This document shows, in pieces, positions 42,740 to 52,869 of a DNA stretch of 64,000 nt; the stretch's first letter is position 1, and each line of letters begins with the position of its first letter. This DNA is from Bog-473 sp963721585 (GTDB taxonomy: Bacteria > Actinomycetota > Acidimicrobiia > Acidimicrobiales > RAAP-2): positions 124,001 to 188,000 of the forward strand of contig CAVRJN010000009.1 in the NCBI GenBank assembly GCA_963721585.1, read 5' to 3'. A program made the position numbers and the translations under genes. A model generated the notes under the pieces. The model saw nothing but the letters and a program-made list of their open reading frames with translations, searched no databases and was not told the origin of the DNA.

Positions 42740-43975
42740 ATGTCCGACACGCTGACGCTCCCTGGTCTGGGGTCACTCGGTGCCGACGTGATCGGCCGGG
42801 TGGCCGCCATGTCGAGCGAGGAGCACCGGGCTCGCCTCGATGGGGCCTTCCGGCGGATCGCGGCCGACGCAGGGGAGGTCATCACCATCCTCGGCGAGGT
42901 CGACCGGTGCCAGTCCTATCGAGACGAGGGGGCGACCTCGAGCGGTTCGTGGGTGGTGGAGCGCTACGGCGTCTCGCCGGCGACCGCACGGAGGCTCATG
43001 CACGTCGCCAGGATGGCCTGGGACATCCCCCACCTCGTGGGGTCGCTGTGCGCCGGGGACATCTCCTTCGACAAGGTGCGGGCCGTGGCCGACGTGGCCA
43101 CCCCCGAGACCGATCGGGAGCTGCGGGACCAGGCCCGAGATTGCAGCGTCGTTGACCTGGTCGAGATCGCCCGGACCAGCGCGGCCACGTCTGCGAGTGC
43201 GGCCGGGCCCGCCGAGAGAGCCGCCGCGGCCGAGTCCGAGAACGACCGTCGCTACGTGCGCTGCAACGACCAGTACCGCACCGTAACAGCCCAGCTCCCC
43301 GCCGCGTCCTACGCCGAGGTCAAGGCCTGTCTCGAAGCTCGGGCGCGCCAGACCCCATCCGACGGTGAGACCCCCTGGGACCAGCGCCTCTGCGATGTGT
43401 TCTTGGAGCTGATCCGTTCGGCGACCCCGGGTTGGCGCGGCGGGGCCGGCCGGGCCAGCCCCTTCTTCGTGGTCGCCCACGTGCCCATCGGCGCCCTGGT
43501 CGACGAGTCAGGCTCGAGCACGGCGCTCGCGGGTGAACTCGAGCACGTCGGCCTGATCGACTCGGAGACAGTGCGGCGCGTCGCCTGTGACGCGACGATC
43601 GCCGTCGCGGTGGACGACGACGTCGGGCACACCATGTACGAAGGCCGGGCCAGGCGTTTCCCGACCAAGGCCCAGCGTCGGGAGGTCACACGGCGAGATC
43701 GGCATTGCCGCTTCCCGGGGTGCGGGAACGTGACCTTCGCCAATGTCCACCACATCGTGGCGTGGGAACGGGACGGGTTGACCGACTTGGACAATCTCGC
43801 GCTCCTGTGCCTCCATCACCATCACCTCGTACATTCGGATGGTTGGGTCATGACGGGGAATGCCAATCAGGAGCTCACGATCGTCGGCCCCAAGGGCCTG
43901 GTCATGACGTCGCGCCCCTCGCCGCTGTGGACCAGGGCGACGGCCGGCGTGGGTTCCCGGCCACACGAACGCTGA
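42740..43975 (+). CDS. DUF222 and HNH endonuclease domain protein (13E12-type)
   Basis: 411 residues. The N-terminal DUF222 region (about 20-240) has SSGSWVVERYGVSPATARRLM and the acidic ERAAAAESENDRRYV. The C-terminal HNH nuclease shows CRFPGCGNVTFANVHHIVAWERDGLTDLDNLALLCLHHHHLVH in parts: CRFPGC, VHHIVAW, DLDNLALLCLHHHHLVH, with catalytic His and Asn. These proteins are abundant and variable in actinobacteria, and often mobile or multi-copy; their targets are not known. ATG 42740 starts 60 bases after the membrane protein stop. No element termini are visible. Confidence 0.88.
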   Translation: MSDTLTLPGLGSLGADVIGRVAAMSSEEHRARLDGAFRRIAADAGEVITILGEVDRCQSYRDEGATSSGSWVVERYGVSPATARRLMHVARMAWDIPHLVGSLCAGDISFDKVRAVADVATPETDRELRDQARDCSVVDLVEIARTSAATSASAAGPAERAAAAESENDRRYVRCNDQYRTVTAQLPAASYAEVKACLEARARQTPSDGETPWDQRLCDVFLELIRSATPGWRGGAGRASPFFVVAHVPIGALVDESGSSTALAGELEHVGLIDSETVRRVACDATIAVAVDDDVGHTMYEGRARRFPTKAQRREVTRRDRHCRFPGCGNVTFANVHHIVAWERDGLTDLDNLALLCLHHHHLVHSDGWVMTGNANQELTIVGPKGLVMTSRPSPLWTRATAGVGSRPHER

Positions 43976-44256
43976 GGCGGCCGGCCAACGGACCTCCGGA
44001 CGGGGCGGGCCGTGTGTGAGGGATAGGCGGGCGCCTTGTTGCGACCTACGGCTGACCTGCGCCCGGCCAGGCTTCGACAGGCCACGTTCCCGGCTGTGCG
44101 CGAGTAGGGGCTCGGGCGATGCAAGCGCCGGCGCGCTGCGCCCCTAGACCTGGAAGGAGTCAACCTCGGAGACCGTACGAGGGGAAGGGGTAACCTCGCA
44201 CCGCCACGGTCGTCGGTTCGCCGTGGCCAGGTTCCGACGAACAAGGGGGAGGGCGC

Positions 44257-45297
44257 GTGGCAGACATGACTGCCGTGCAGGTGACTCGCCACGGGCCACC
44301 AGGCGAAGTTCTGCTGGTGCAGACGATCGAACGTCCTGAACCCGGGCCCGGCGAGGTGCGCGTGAAGGTAAGCGCTGCGTCGCTCAACTTCAACGACATC
44401 GACCGCTGCCTGGGCAAGCTGGTCTCCGTCCCCACTCCTCCGCCGTTCACACTCGGTATGGACGTGTGTGGCGTGGTCGACGCAGCAGGAGAAGGCGCTG
44501 AGTCGTGGTTGGGCCAGCGGGTCGTCGCTATCACCAAGAACGCTCTCGGCGGCATCGCCGAGTTCGCAATTGCCGATGCCATCTCGGTGTTCGATGCTCC
44601 CCCGGATTTCGACGACGTCGAGGCCACCGCTTTCCTCTTGTCCTTCCAGACGTCCCACCTGGCCCTGTTCAAGAGAGGGCGCCTGCAGCCCGGCGAGACG
44701 CTGGTCGTGCACTCCGCCGCCAGCGGATTGGGCACCGCAGGGATCCAGCTCGGCAAGGCGGCCGGAGCCCGGGTCATCGCGGTGGCAGGAGGGTCGGAGA
44801 AAGGAGCACTCTGCTCAGCCCTCGGAGCTGATCTGGTTGTCGACCATACCGCTGAGGATTTCGTCGAAGCCGTGCTGGACGCCACCGGCGATGCCGGCGC
44901 AGACGTGGTCTACGACCTGACGGGCGGCGACTTCGTGGAGCGCTCGTGGCGCTGCACGACGCATGGGGGCCGATACCTCGCTGTGGGGTTCGCCGACGAC
45001 GATGCCAACGGCATGACCGGCCGGCCCCTTCGCATGGCGTGCATCGGCAACATCGACATCGTGGCCGTCATGGTGGCCTGGGCGAACTCGGTTGATCCCG
45101 GCATGCGGCGCTTTGGTTTCAATCCATTCGGGAGGGATGTCGCCGACGAGATTCATACCGATCTTCTGCGCCTGGCCGCAGCCGGGTCAATCCGTCCCGC
45201 CATCGGACGACGAGTCTCAATGGCGGAGGCAGGTCGGGCGCTCGACGAGCACGCGGCCCGCCGCTCGGTCGGCCGCACAGTGGTGGTGGTGCAGTGA
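44257..45297 (+). CDS. NADPH:quinone oxidoreductase-like zinc-free MDR dehydrogenase
   Basis: 346 residues from a GTG at 44257 preceded by AAGGGGGAGGG. The N-terminal GroES-like half has NFNDIDRC and GMDVCGVVDAAGE; the Rossmann half has VHSAASGLGTAGIQLGKAAGARVIAVAGG. No structural-zinc cysteines are present, so it belongs to the quinone-oxidoreductase/acryloyl-CoA-like MDR group. It reduces an alpha,beta-unsaturated carbonyl or quinone with NADPH. Upstream 43976-44256 holds no gene. The sulfotransferase follows after ten bases and may be co-transcribed. Confidence 0.88.
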   Translation: MADMTAVQVTRHGPPGEVLLVQTIERPEPGPGEVRVKVSAASLNFNDIDRCLGKLVSVPTPPPFTLGMDVCGVVDAAGEGAESWLGQRVVAITKNALGGIAEFAIADAISVFDAPPDFDDVEATAFLLSFQTSHLALFKRGRLQPGETLVVHSAASGLGTAGIQLGKAAGARVIAVAGGSEKGALCSALGADLVVDHTAEDFVEAVLDATGDAGADVVYDLTGGDFVERSWRCTTHGGRYLAVGFADDDANGMTGRPLRMACIGNIDIVAVMVAWANSVDPGMRRFGFNPFGRDVADEIHTDLLRLAAAGSIRPAIGRRVSMAEAGRALDEHAARRSVGRTVVVVQ

Positions 45298-45307
45298 CAA
45301 GGACCCG

Positions 45308-46573
45308 ATGAGCACGGTCGAGTACACCTGGCGCGACTCCGAACTGCGTAGCCCACCCCTCCGGGCCCTGAATTGGACGGGCGCGCAGTTGGCACGTTTG
45401 GGGTTGGAACTCCCCTCCCTCCGCCCAACGTCGGTGACGACTGCCGCCATCAAGCTGGCCGGTTCGGATGACTTCGGGAGCGACTCCTACCGGGAGCCCC
45501 TAGAGGTCTATCTCCGCGCATGCGAGGACGAAGCCGAGCTGACCACGTTCGGGCGCCTCCTCGTCTCCAAGATGCTGGCGCGCGCGCTCGCGAACCGCAT
45601 CGCCCTGCAGGACTGGTCGAAGAAACACCCCGAGGTCCGGGAGGGCCGCATCGAGCGCCCCTGGATCATCGTCGGGCTTGCCCAGGACAGGAACGAGCCT
45701 GCTCTCGATACTCCTCGGGCTCGACCCTGTGGCCCGGCCACTCCTCCAGTGGGAGGCCGCCCACCCCGTTCCTCCCGCGACCCTGGAGGATGCTGCAGAA
45801 GATCCACGCGTCGCCCGCACGGCCAAGGATCTCGACGGGCTGATGAAGCTCAATCCGCCGCTCAAGGCCATGCACCCCTTCGGCGCCACCGTGGCCGAGG
45901 AATGCGTGGCGATCTTCATGTACGACGTGCGCGCACTGGCGCTCGAGACCCAGGCGCACGTCCCGACCTACGCTCGCTGGCTCGAGAAGGCCGATATGAC
46001 TCCGGCGTACGACGTGCACCGGCTCGCTCTCCAGACGTTGCAATCGCGCCAGCCAACCGAACGCTGGATACTCAAGACGCCCAATCATCTGTGGCACCTC
46101 GACGCCATGCTCGGCGGCCTACCCCGATGCCAGGGTCATCTGGACCCACAGGGATCCCGGGCCGGTCGTCACGTCGTTGGCCAGTCTGGCCAACGCAGGC
46201 CAACGGGTCCTCACGAGCCGGAAGGATCCCCGACCCGCTGCCGAGGAGTGGAAGCGCAAGTGTGCGTTCGCGCTCCGCTCGGCAATGGCCTTCGACGAGC
46301 AGGCCGCAGGCGGCTGGTGCCAGCACATCCACTACGAGGCCCTCGATCGCCGACCCGGTCGGGATGGTCCGCGAGCTGTACAGCGGCTTCGGCGAAGAGG
46401 TGGGCTCGCTCCATGCCCGCCGCATGCATGCCTTCCTGGAGGATCGGCCCCAAGACCTCTTCGGCAGGCACCGCTACGACCCCGCCGACTTCGGATGGAC
46501 CTATCCCGGCCTGGCCGAAGAGTTCGAGGACTACACGAAGCGCTACCACATCGAGACGGCGGGTCACTCGTAG
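45308..46573 (+). pseudogene. Sulfotransferase-family protein broken by three frame changes
   Basis: Four frame segments join into one sulfotransferase of about 420 residues. ATG 45308 reads to about 45675, just into the 5'-phosphosulfate loop. The next frame continues VGLPRTGTSLLSILLGLDP to about 46122. A third reads DARVIWTHRDPGPVVTSLA (3'-phosphate-binding) to about 46345. The last ends at 46573 (GFGEEVGSLHARRMHAFLED). Deleting one base at each of the three points restores the order. Such enzymes transfer sulfate from PAPS. It follows the MDR gene. The breaks suggest decay or local base-calling error. Confidence 0.7.
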
Positions 46574-46643
46574 GGTGGGTGCCGCTCCCGGCTCTCAGCT
46601 GGCGCAGAGACTTCTGACTCCCGAATTGCTAGTGTGCCGAAAC

Positions 46644-46659
46644 AGGAACGTGTTCTAGG
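46644..46659. promoter_or_regulatory. KstR-like palindrome upstream of the branched-chain-type ABC operon
   Basis: AGGAACGTGTTCTAGG contains the perfect 10-base palindrome GAACGTGTTC (46646-46655). The KstR consensus of actinobacterial steroid/lipid genes is TnnAACnnGTTnnA; here AAC-GT-GTT and the last A match, the first T does not. It lies 60 bases before the binding-protein start, a reasonable operator position. A TetR-family regulator is expected elsewhere. Confidence 0.5.
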
Positions 46660-46719
46660 ATTTCCATGGGATGCGGAAACAGGCCCACTCGGGCCTGGTT
46701 CCGTCGAACAGGGGGTGTG

Positions 46720-48109
46720 ATGATGAAGAGGGTCACCGGCCTACGGGCCCTGGGGGCAGCGCTGATGCTCACGACGCTCACGGCTGCAGGGGTGCTCGTC
46801 GACACCGGGGGTTGGCGGCGCGGCATCGACCTCCTCGACCTCGTTCGGGACGCTCCCGTCGCCCTGCGGCAAGGGCCACGACACCGGCGCCACGGACACG
46901 GGTGTCACCAACAGCACCATCAACATCGCCTATGGCGACGACCGAGGGTTCTCCGGTCTCCCCGGTCTCGACCAGGAGATGGGCGACGCGGTGAAAGACA
47001 TGATCGCGTGGTGCAACGCACAAGGGGGCATCGGCGGGCGCAAGCTCGTCGGCGACTACGGCAACGCCGCGGTGACCAACGTCGGTTCGGTGGTGACACA
47101 GGAGTGCAAGCAGGACTTCATGCTGGTCGGCGAAGGTTTCGCACTCGACGGCACCGCCGAACAGACTCGCCTCGGTTGCAATCTGGCTGCCGTCCCCGGC
47201 TTCACGGTTGCTCCCGTGGTGGCGAACGCATACGAGATGTACCAGGCGTCACCGAACCCGGCCAACGCCAGCCCCGTGTCGAGCGCGTACGAGGCCGAGA
47301 AGCTCTTCGGAGCGAAGACCAAGAAGGTCGGCGTCTACGGCTCCACCCTCTCCACCCAGGAGTCCTCGACGAACAAGGCCGTCCAGGCATTCACCAAGGC
47401 CGGCTGGAAATTCCTCCCCAACTGCACCGCCAACATCGACTACAACGGCGAGGCGAACTACACCCCGTTCATGCAGAAGCTCCAGAGCTGCGGGGCACAA
47501 ATCATCTTCAATGACGCCACTCCGGGGCAGACCCTCTACGGCGCCTTCGAGGCCGAGAATCAGATCGGCTACGACCCCATCTGGGTGATGGACTCCGGCG
47601 CCTACACGGCGGCCTTCGCGCAGTGGAATACCGAGGGTCTCGCCAACAACGTCTACGTCCGCCTGTCCTACGAGCCTCTCGAGGCGGCCAAGGTCGTCCC
47701 CGCTGTCTCCCAGTACATCTCGATCGTCAAGAAGTACGGGGGCCTGACCTCACAGCTGGGTGAGCAGGCAACCTCGTCGTTCCTGCTGTGGGCGACCGAG
47801 GCCAAGGCCTGCGGTTCCACCTTGACCCGTCAGTGCATGATCAACCACCTGTCCAAGGTGACGAATTGGACCGGCGGCGGTCTCAACGCCTCGGGCAACC
47901 CGGCCAAGAACATCCCGCCGAACTGCGGCCTCTTGATGAAGCTCGACGGGACGAAGTGGGTGCAGGCCTACCCGAAGAAGCTCGGAACCTTCGACTGCTC
48001 CCCCAAGTACGTCATCTCCAACACGGGGTCAGTAATCGGCACTACCTTGAACGCCCAGGGTTACGCAACCCAGTACGCGACCTCCACGGTCCTGAAGCCT
48101 CAGGGGTGA
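46720..48109 (+). CDS. Branched-chain-amino-acid-type ABC transporter substrate-binding protein, frame break in the N-terminal region
   Basis: ATG 46720 (or 46723) gives a signal peptide, MMKRVTGLRALGAALMLTTL, followed by TAAGVLVDTG. At a G5 run (46807-46811) one extra base puts the frame off; deleting it continues VGGAASTSSTSFGTLPSPCG and TNSTINIAYGDDRGF, then the intact 376-residue reading from 46979. The mature protein has the periplasmic-binding fold type I, with MGDAVKDMIAWCNAQGGIGGRKL and KVGVYGSTLSTQESS. It would bind an unknown small acid. It is followed by LivHM, LivG and LivF, so it is the operon's binding protein. The break may be an error. Confidence 0.78.
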
Positions 48110-48164
48110 GCACCCAGGACATCAGCTCGCCCGCCGCCTGACCTGAGCGACGGGAGCTCCGGCC

Positions 48165-50372
48165 ATGCACCTGTTACTGACCTACACAATCCTCGGGCTG
48201 GTCACCGGCGCTGTCTACGGGATCGCGGCATCAGGTCTCGTCCTCACCTACACCACCTCGGGCATCTTCAACTTCGCCCAGGGCGCCATGGCGATGCTGG
48301 CCGCATTCACCTATTGGCAGTTCCGATACGGCTGGAACTGGCCGGCGCCCCTCGCGCTCTTCATGGTGCTCATCGTCCTCGCTCCCCTACTGGGCATCGT
48401 CCTCTACGTCGTCATCATGCGGGGGCTTCGCCAGACGGCTGACGTCACAAAAATCGTCGTCACCATCGGCATCATGTTGGGGTTGATCGCCCTGGCGCAG
48501 TGGATCTGGAACCCGGGCGTACCACGGACTGACCAGTTGTTCTTCGGCAACGCAGCAAAGTTCAAGTTCCTGGGTGTCTATGTCACCGACCACGAGGCGA
48601 TCGCCCTTGGTTGCGGTGTGCTCATCGCCGTGGGCATCCGCCTCTTGTTCACAAGCACCCGGACCGGCGTGGCCATGCGGGCCGTGGTCGACAACCCTGC
48701 GCTCCTCCAGCTCAACGGGGGCCGGCCCGAACGGCTGGCGGCTTTCTCGTGGGCGCTCGGTGGAGCCCTGGCCGCGCTCGCCGGCATCCTCATCACCCCG
48801 ATCAGCGGGGGCTCCCTCGACGTCCACGTGCTCACCCTGCTCGTGTTGGACTCCATCGCCGCCGCAATGTTCGGCCGGCTGAGGAGCATCTGGCTGACGT
48901 TCGCCGGAGCACTCGTCCTTGGGCTGGCCAGCACTTACGTGCTCGGGTACTTCCCCGAATCGTGGGAGTGGGCATCGAACTTCCGCATCGCCCTGCCCAT
49001 GATCGTGCTCTTCGTAGTCTTGATCGTGCTGCCACAGGACCGGCTGCGAGGGGCGACGCTCCTCCGCACCAGGGAACGATTCACCGTCCCGACCATCCGT
49101 TCGGCCGTGACCTGGGGCCTCATCCTGCTCGTCGTCGTGCTAGCCCTCGAGCAGGTCATGGACTCCAGCGACATGAGCTCGCTGACCGTCGGCATCATTT
49201 ACGGCATCATCGCCCTGTCGCTGACCCTGCTCACCGGATACGCCGGAGAGATCAACCTGGCTCCGGTGTCTTTTGGAGCAATCGCCACCATCATCGTGTT
49301 CCACGTCGGCCTCTCCGGATCGGGGCTCACCCAGCGGATCACGCTCTGGGGACTCGCCCTCGGCGTGGCCGTCACGGCGGTCGTGGGCGGCCTCATCGCC
49401 CTGCCGGCTCTGCGCCTCCGCGGTCTGTATCTGGCGCTCGCCACCCTGGCGTTCGGTGTCTTCGTCTCCGACATGATCATCGCCGACATTGCTCCGCACG
49501 TCCTGCCCATCTTCCACCTGCACTACTCGATCTTCCCCAACGGTACGCTGCAGATCCCGGCACTCAAGCTCGGTCCGATCGATCTCAGCTCGTCGAAGAC
49601 GTTCCTCACCACGTCGACTTGCATCTTCATTCTGATCGGCATCGGCCTCATCACACTGCGGCGGAGTAATTACGGACGCCGACTGACGGCAATGAAGGAC
49701 AGCCCGGCGGCGGCAGCCACGTTGGGCCAGAACCTGATAAAGCTGAAGCTCTCGGTGTTCATGATCTCGGCGGCCATCGCCGGACTGGGCGGTGTGCTGT
49801 TGTCGAGCGTGACGGGCAACGTCAGCGACACGACGTTCATCATCTTCATCAGCCTGGCCCTCGTGATGCTCACGGTCGTCGGGGGAATCGGCAACGTCGC
49901 CGGCGCCCTCATGGGCGGGATCCTGGCCGGGACCGCTTTCCAGGCCCTGACTTCGACCTTCACCAACCTGAGCACGGACCACGGCGGTGGGGGGTTCTGG
50001 AGCGTCCTTGCCAATCTCTCACTGGTGGCGCCTGCACTGGTCGGCGTGAGCCTGGGTCGCAACCCGAGCGGGGCTGTACCCGAGATCGTGGACCGGTACC
50101 GGCCGCTCTGGCAGGCCAAGGGCGTGCTGCTCCTCGGCGTGATGGCCGAGATCGTCGCGTATCTCCTCGTGCTCACCAAGGTGATGGGAAACTGGTGGCT
50201 CGTGCTGGCGACGGGCCTCATCGCCGTCGCCCTTCCAGCTGTCGGCCAGCTGGTGCAACCCGAAGCCTTCCTCGATCCGGTCAAGCCCGCGCCGGCGGCC
50301 ATGGCCCGACCGGCGTCGACGCCCGTCGCGACGGAAGTCGTCGCGGAAAGTGTGGCCGATGCCCGTCCTTGA
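48165..50372 (+). CDS. Fused LivH-LivM-type ABC permease
   Basis: 735 residues. The first half (about 1-290) is LivH-like with GLVTGAVYGIAASGLVLTYT and NFAQGAMAM; the second half (about 320-640) is LivM-like with GIIALSLTLLTGYAGEINLAP and RLRGLYLALATLAFGVF. About 17-19 membrane segments are predicted, plus a Pro/Ala-rich C-terminal tail. Two permease subunits normally made from separate genes are joined. With LivG and LivF it imports branched-chain amino acids, amides, or other short acids in actinobacteria. The stop lies 14 bases into livG. Confidence 0.92.
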   Translation: MHLLLTYTILGLVTGAVYGIAASGLVLTYTTSGIFNFAQGAMAMLAAFTYWQFRYGWNWPAPLALFMVLIVLAPLLGIVLYVVIMRGLRQTADVTKIVVTIGIMLGLIALAQWIWNPGVPRTDQLFFGNAAKFKFLGVYVTDHEAIALGCGVLIAVGIRLLFTSTRTGVAMRAVVDNPALLQLNGGRPERLAAFSWALGGALAALAGILITPISGGSLDVHVLTLLVLDSIAAAMFGRLRSIWLTFAGALVLGLASTYVLGYFPESWEWASNFRIALPMIVLFVVLIVLPQDRLRGATLLRTRERFTVPTIRSAVTWGLILLVVVLALEQVMDSSDMSSLTVGIIYGIIALSLTLLTGYAGEINLAPVSFGAIATIIVFHVGLSGSGLTQRITLWGLALGVAVTAVVGGLIALPALRLRGLYLALATLAFGVFVSDMIIADIAPHVLPIFHLHYSIFPNGTLQIPALKLGPIDLSSSKTFLTTSTCIFILIGIGLITLRRSNYGRRLTAMKDSPAAAATLGQNLIKLKLSVFMISAAIAGLGGVLLSSVTGNVSDTTFIIFISLALVMLTVVGGIGNVAGALMGGILAGTAFQALTSTFTNLSTDHGGGGFWSVLANLSLVAPALVGVSLGRNPSGAVPEIVDRYRPLWQAKGVLLLGVMAEIVAYLLVLTKVMGNWWLVLATGLIAVALPAVGQLVQPEAFLDPVKPAPAAMARPASTPVATEVVAESVADARP

Positions 50373-51087
50373 GGTTTCAGGGGTGTGCGTGGCCTTCGGT
50401 GGGGCCCAGGTGTTGACAGAGGTCTCTCTGACCGTCGCCGAAAAGAGCGTCACTGGCCTCATCGGACCGAACGGGGCGGGCAAGACGACGTTGTTCAACG
50501 TCGTCAGCGGGTTGTTGGCGCCAAAATCCGGACGCGTGATGATCGACGGCCACGACGTGACGAAGGCCGGACCGTCCCGTCGCGCCCGCCGAGGGCTCTC
50601 TCGCACCTACCAGCGGCTCGAGCTCTTCACCTCGCTCACCGTGCGGGACAACATCCGAGTGGCCGGCGAGATTCGCAACACTTGGGGAAGGCGTTCCCGG
50701 ATCGACGTCGGCGCAGAAACCGACCATGTCATCGAACTGGTGGGCCTCGGCGACGTGGCCGACCGCGAGGTGAGCGAACTCCCGACCGGTCGCGCGCGGG
50801 TCGTCGAAGTCGCGCGTGCCCTCATGACCCAACCGAAGGTCCTCCTGCTCGACGAGCCCGCATCGGGACAGACAGAGCAGGAGACGGAGGCCTTCGGCCG
50901 ACTGCTGCGCCAGCTCGTCGACGAGCGCGATCTGGCCATCTGCCTGGTCGAGCACGATGTCGGCCTGGTGATGGGCACCTGTGAACACATTCATGTCCTC
51001 GACTACGGCGAGGTCATCGCCAGTGGCACGCCGGACCAGGTCAAGGACGATCCGGCTGTCATCAACGCCTACCTCGGTGCCCCGTGA
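50359..51087 (+). CDS. livG: LivG-type ABC ATPase
   Basis: 242 residues from ATG 50359, which overlaps the permease gene; GTG 50350 is an alternative. Walker A GPNGAGKTTL, Walker B LLLDEPASG, and a LivG-type C-terminus are seen. The ABC signature reads LPTGRARVVEVARAL, a departure from LSGGQ that is common in LivG proteins. It hydrolyses ATP in the cytosol for the LivHM permease. It overlaps livF by 11 bases. Confidence 0.92.
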   Translation: MPVLEVSGVCVAFGGAQVLTEVSLTVAEKSVTGLIGPNGAGKTTLFNVVSGLLAPKSGRVMIDGHDVTKAGPSRRARRGLSRTYQRLELFTSLTVRDNIRVAGEIRNTWGRRSRIDVGAETDHVIELVGLGDVADREVSELPTGRARVVEVARALMTQPKVLLLDEPASGQTEQETEAFGRLLRQLVDERDLAICLVEHDVGLVMGTCEHIHVLDYGEVIASGTPDQVKDDPAVINAYLGAP

Positions 51088-51814
51088 GCGGCGCCGCGCC
51101 CCGTCAGAGTCCGGGGTCCCACCGATTCTGGATCTGCACGACATCCGAGCGGGTTACGGCCCGATCGAGGTCGTCCACGGTGTCAGCCTGCGTGTCGCGG
51201 CGGGGTCGGTGATGGCACTCTTGGGTCCGAATGGGGGCGGCAAGACGACGATGCTCAACGTCTGCTCCGGCACCCTGGCTCCGGACAGCGGAGACGTGTC
51301 ATTCGACGGTGCCGTCGTGACCTCGATGTCGGCGGACGATCGCGCCCGGAAGGGCATCTGCACGGTGCCCGAAGGGCGCGGCATCTTTCCCAATCTCACC
51401 GTCCGGGAGAACCTCTTGATGGCCACCCAGGTCGGGGTGCCGATGGGTCGCATCGAGGAGGTGGCCTTCTCCCAGTTCCCCCAACTCAGCGGACGGCGGA
51501 AGCAGATGGCCGGGACTCTGTCGGGAGGCGAACAACAGATGCTTGCCCTGGCGCGTGCCTTCGCCACCGATCCGAAACTGCTGCTGCTCGACGAACTTTC
51601 CATGGGGCTAGCCCCGATCGTGGTCGGTCAGCTCTACGACAAGGTCCGCGAACTGGCCGAAGCGGGTCTCTCGATCCTGCTGGTCGAGCAGTTCGCCCGT
51701 ACTGCACTTCCCATCGCCGACAGCGCCGCTGTCGTCCTGCAGGGCGTCATCGCCCACCAGGGAACTCCGGCCGAGATGGAAGAAGCGCTGACCACCAGCT
51801 ACCTCGGCGCCTGA
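51077..51814 (+). CDS. livF: LivF-type ABC ATPase
   Basis: 245 residues from GTG 51077; an earlier frame to 50981 is inside livG. Walker A GPNGGGKTTM, signature LSGGEQQMLALARAF, Walker B LLLDELSMGLAP, with EGRGIFPNLTVRENLL being the LivF-type Q-loop region. Normal LivF is about 235 residues. With LivG it forms the ATPase pair of the importer. It is the last gene of the operon; 143 bases with no gene separate it from the convergent exonuclease. Confidence 0.92.
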   Translation: MPRERRRAPSESGVPPILDLHDIRAGYGPIEVVHGVSLRVAAGSVMALLGPNGGGKTTMLNVCSGTLAPDSGDVSFDGAVVTSMSADDRARKGICTVPEGRGIFPNLTVRENLLMATQVGVPMGRIEEVAFSQFPQLSGRRKQMAGTLSGGEQQMLALARAFATDPKLLLLDELSMGLAPIVVGQLYDKVRELAEAGLSILLVEQFARTALPIADSAAVVLQGVIAHQGTPAEMEEALTTSYLGA

Positions 51815-51957
51815 CAGCGCGCGGAGATTCTGGGTGGCCTTCCACGCCTGGATCCCTGGCGCGGTGAGATTCCCCAACAGCCGAGACCTTTGCCTCCGCT
51901 ACCTCCGTCGTCTCACGTTTTCCGGCCCGGTGCCGACGGTGGCTACGCCGGGACAGC

Positions 51958-52833
51958 TCAGCGGGCGGCGGCAAGCGCCTCGGCCCGACGAGAAATGCCG
52001 GGGGCGTCCAGAACGGCGCAGACCTCGGCGAACTCTTCCGTCGGACCTCGCCAGCGCAACTCGTCAACCCGCCCGAGGAGCGATCGATCGATCCGCAACG
52101 TCGCCAGTTCCTTGAACAGCAGTGCCTCGTCGCGACACTCATGCAACGTCGTTGCCAGTTTCGCGGCCCCGCGCACGGCGACATCCCAGTCGCCTGGGTC
52201 CGGAGGAATCTCCTCGACATGGTTCCACCGAGCCAACACGGTGGCGGCCGACTTGGCCCCCCACCCCGCCAGGCCGGGAAAACCGTCCGCACTATCACCG
52301 ACGAGAGCCAGGTAGTCGGGGATGGATGCCGGACCCACCCCGAATTTGGCAGTGACACCGCCTTCGTCGATCAGCAGGTCTTTGCGTCGATCGAGCTGCA
52401 CAACGCGTGTTCCGCGCACACACTGACCGAGGTCCTTATCGGGGGTGCAAATGATGACTTGATCTACCTCCGGGTCGGCGTCGGCCACGGCGGCGCCGCT
52501 CGCCAGGGCGTCGTCCGCCTCGACCTCGACCATCGGCCACACCACCACACCCAACGCCTTGAGCGCCGTCTCGAGTGGCCAGGCCTGGGACCACAGATCG
52601 GGATCGACGCCTTCGCCCGTCTTGTAGCCAGGCCACAGGTCGTTGCGGAAGGACTCAATGACGTGGTCCGTCGCCACGCCCACGTGGGTCGCCCCCTCTC
52701 CCAGCAGTTGCAGAACGGAGCTGACCACACCCCTCACCGCCGCCACCTCCTGGCCATCGGCGTTGCGATGCGGCGGAGCGCCGAAGAAATGCCGGAACAA
52801 CTCGTAGGTGCCGTCGACGAGGTGAACCTTCAT
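51958..52833 (-). CDS. 5'-3' exonuclease (PolI N-terminal/FEN-like family)
   Basis: 291 residues. The acidic cluster of the FEN fold is present: HLVDGTYELFR, VEVEADDALASG, IICTPDKDLGQCV and YLALVGDSADGFPGLAGWGAKSA, the last being the helix-3-turn DNA-binding motif (GDSADNxPG-like). Stand-alone members are 290-310 residues and remove RNA primers or flaps; the polymerase domain is absent. The ATG 52833 is used. Convergent with livF. Confidence 0.92.
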   Translation of the reverse strand: MKVHLVDGTYELFRHFFGAPPHRNADGQEVAAVRGVVSSVLQLLGEGATHVGVATDHVIESFRNDLWPGYKTGEGVDPDLWSQAWPLETALKALGVVVWPMVEVEADDALASGAAVADADPEVDQVIICTPDKDLGQCVRGTRVVQLDRRKDLLIDEGGVTAKFGVGPASIPDYLALVGDSADGFPGLAGWGAKSAATVLARWNHVEEIPPDPGDWDVAVRGAAKLATTLHECRDEALLFKELATLRIDRSLLGRVDELRWRGPTEEFAEVCAVLDAPGISRRAEALAAAR

Positions 52834-52869
52834 GGAGAGGACGAGCCTCTCACTGACGGGGCGATCCGG

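Noticed and set aside
42740..43975. HNH endonuclease as part of a phage or mobile island
   Set aside because: No integrase, repeats, att-like sequences or compositional change surround it; such genes occur as ordinary single genes in actinobacteria.
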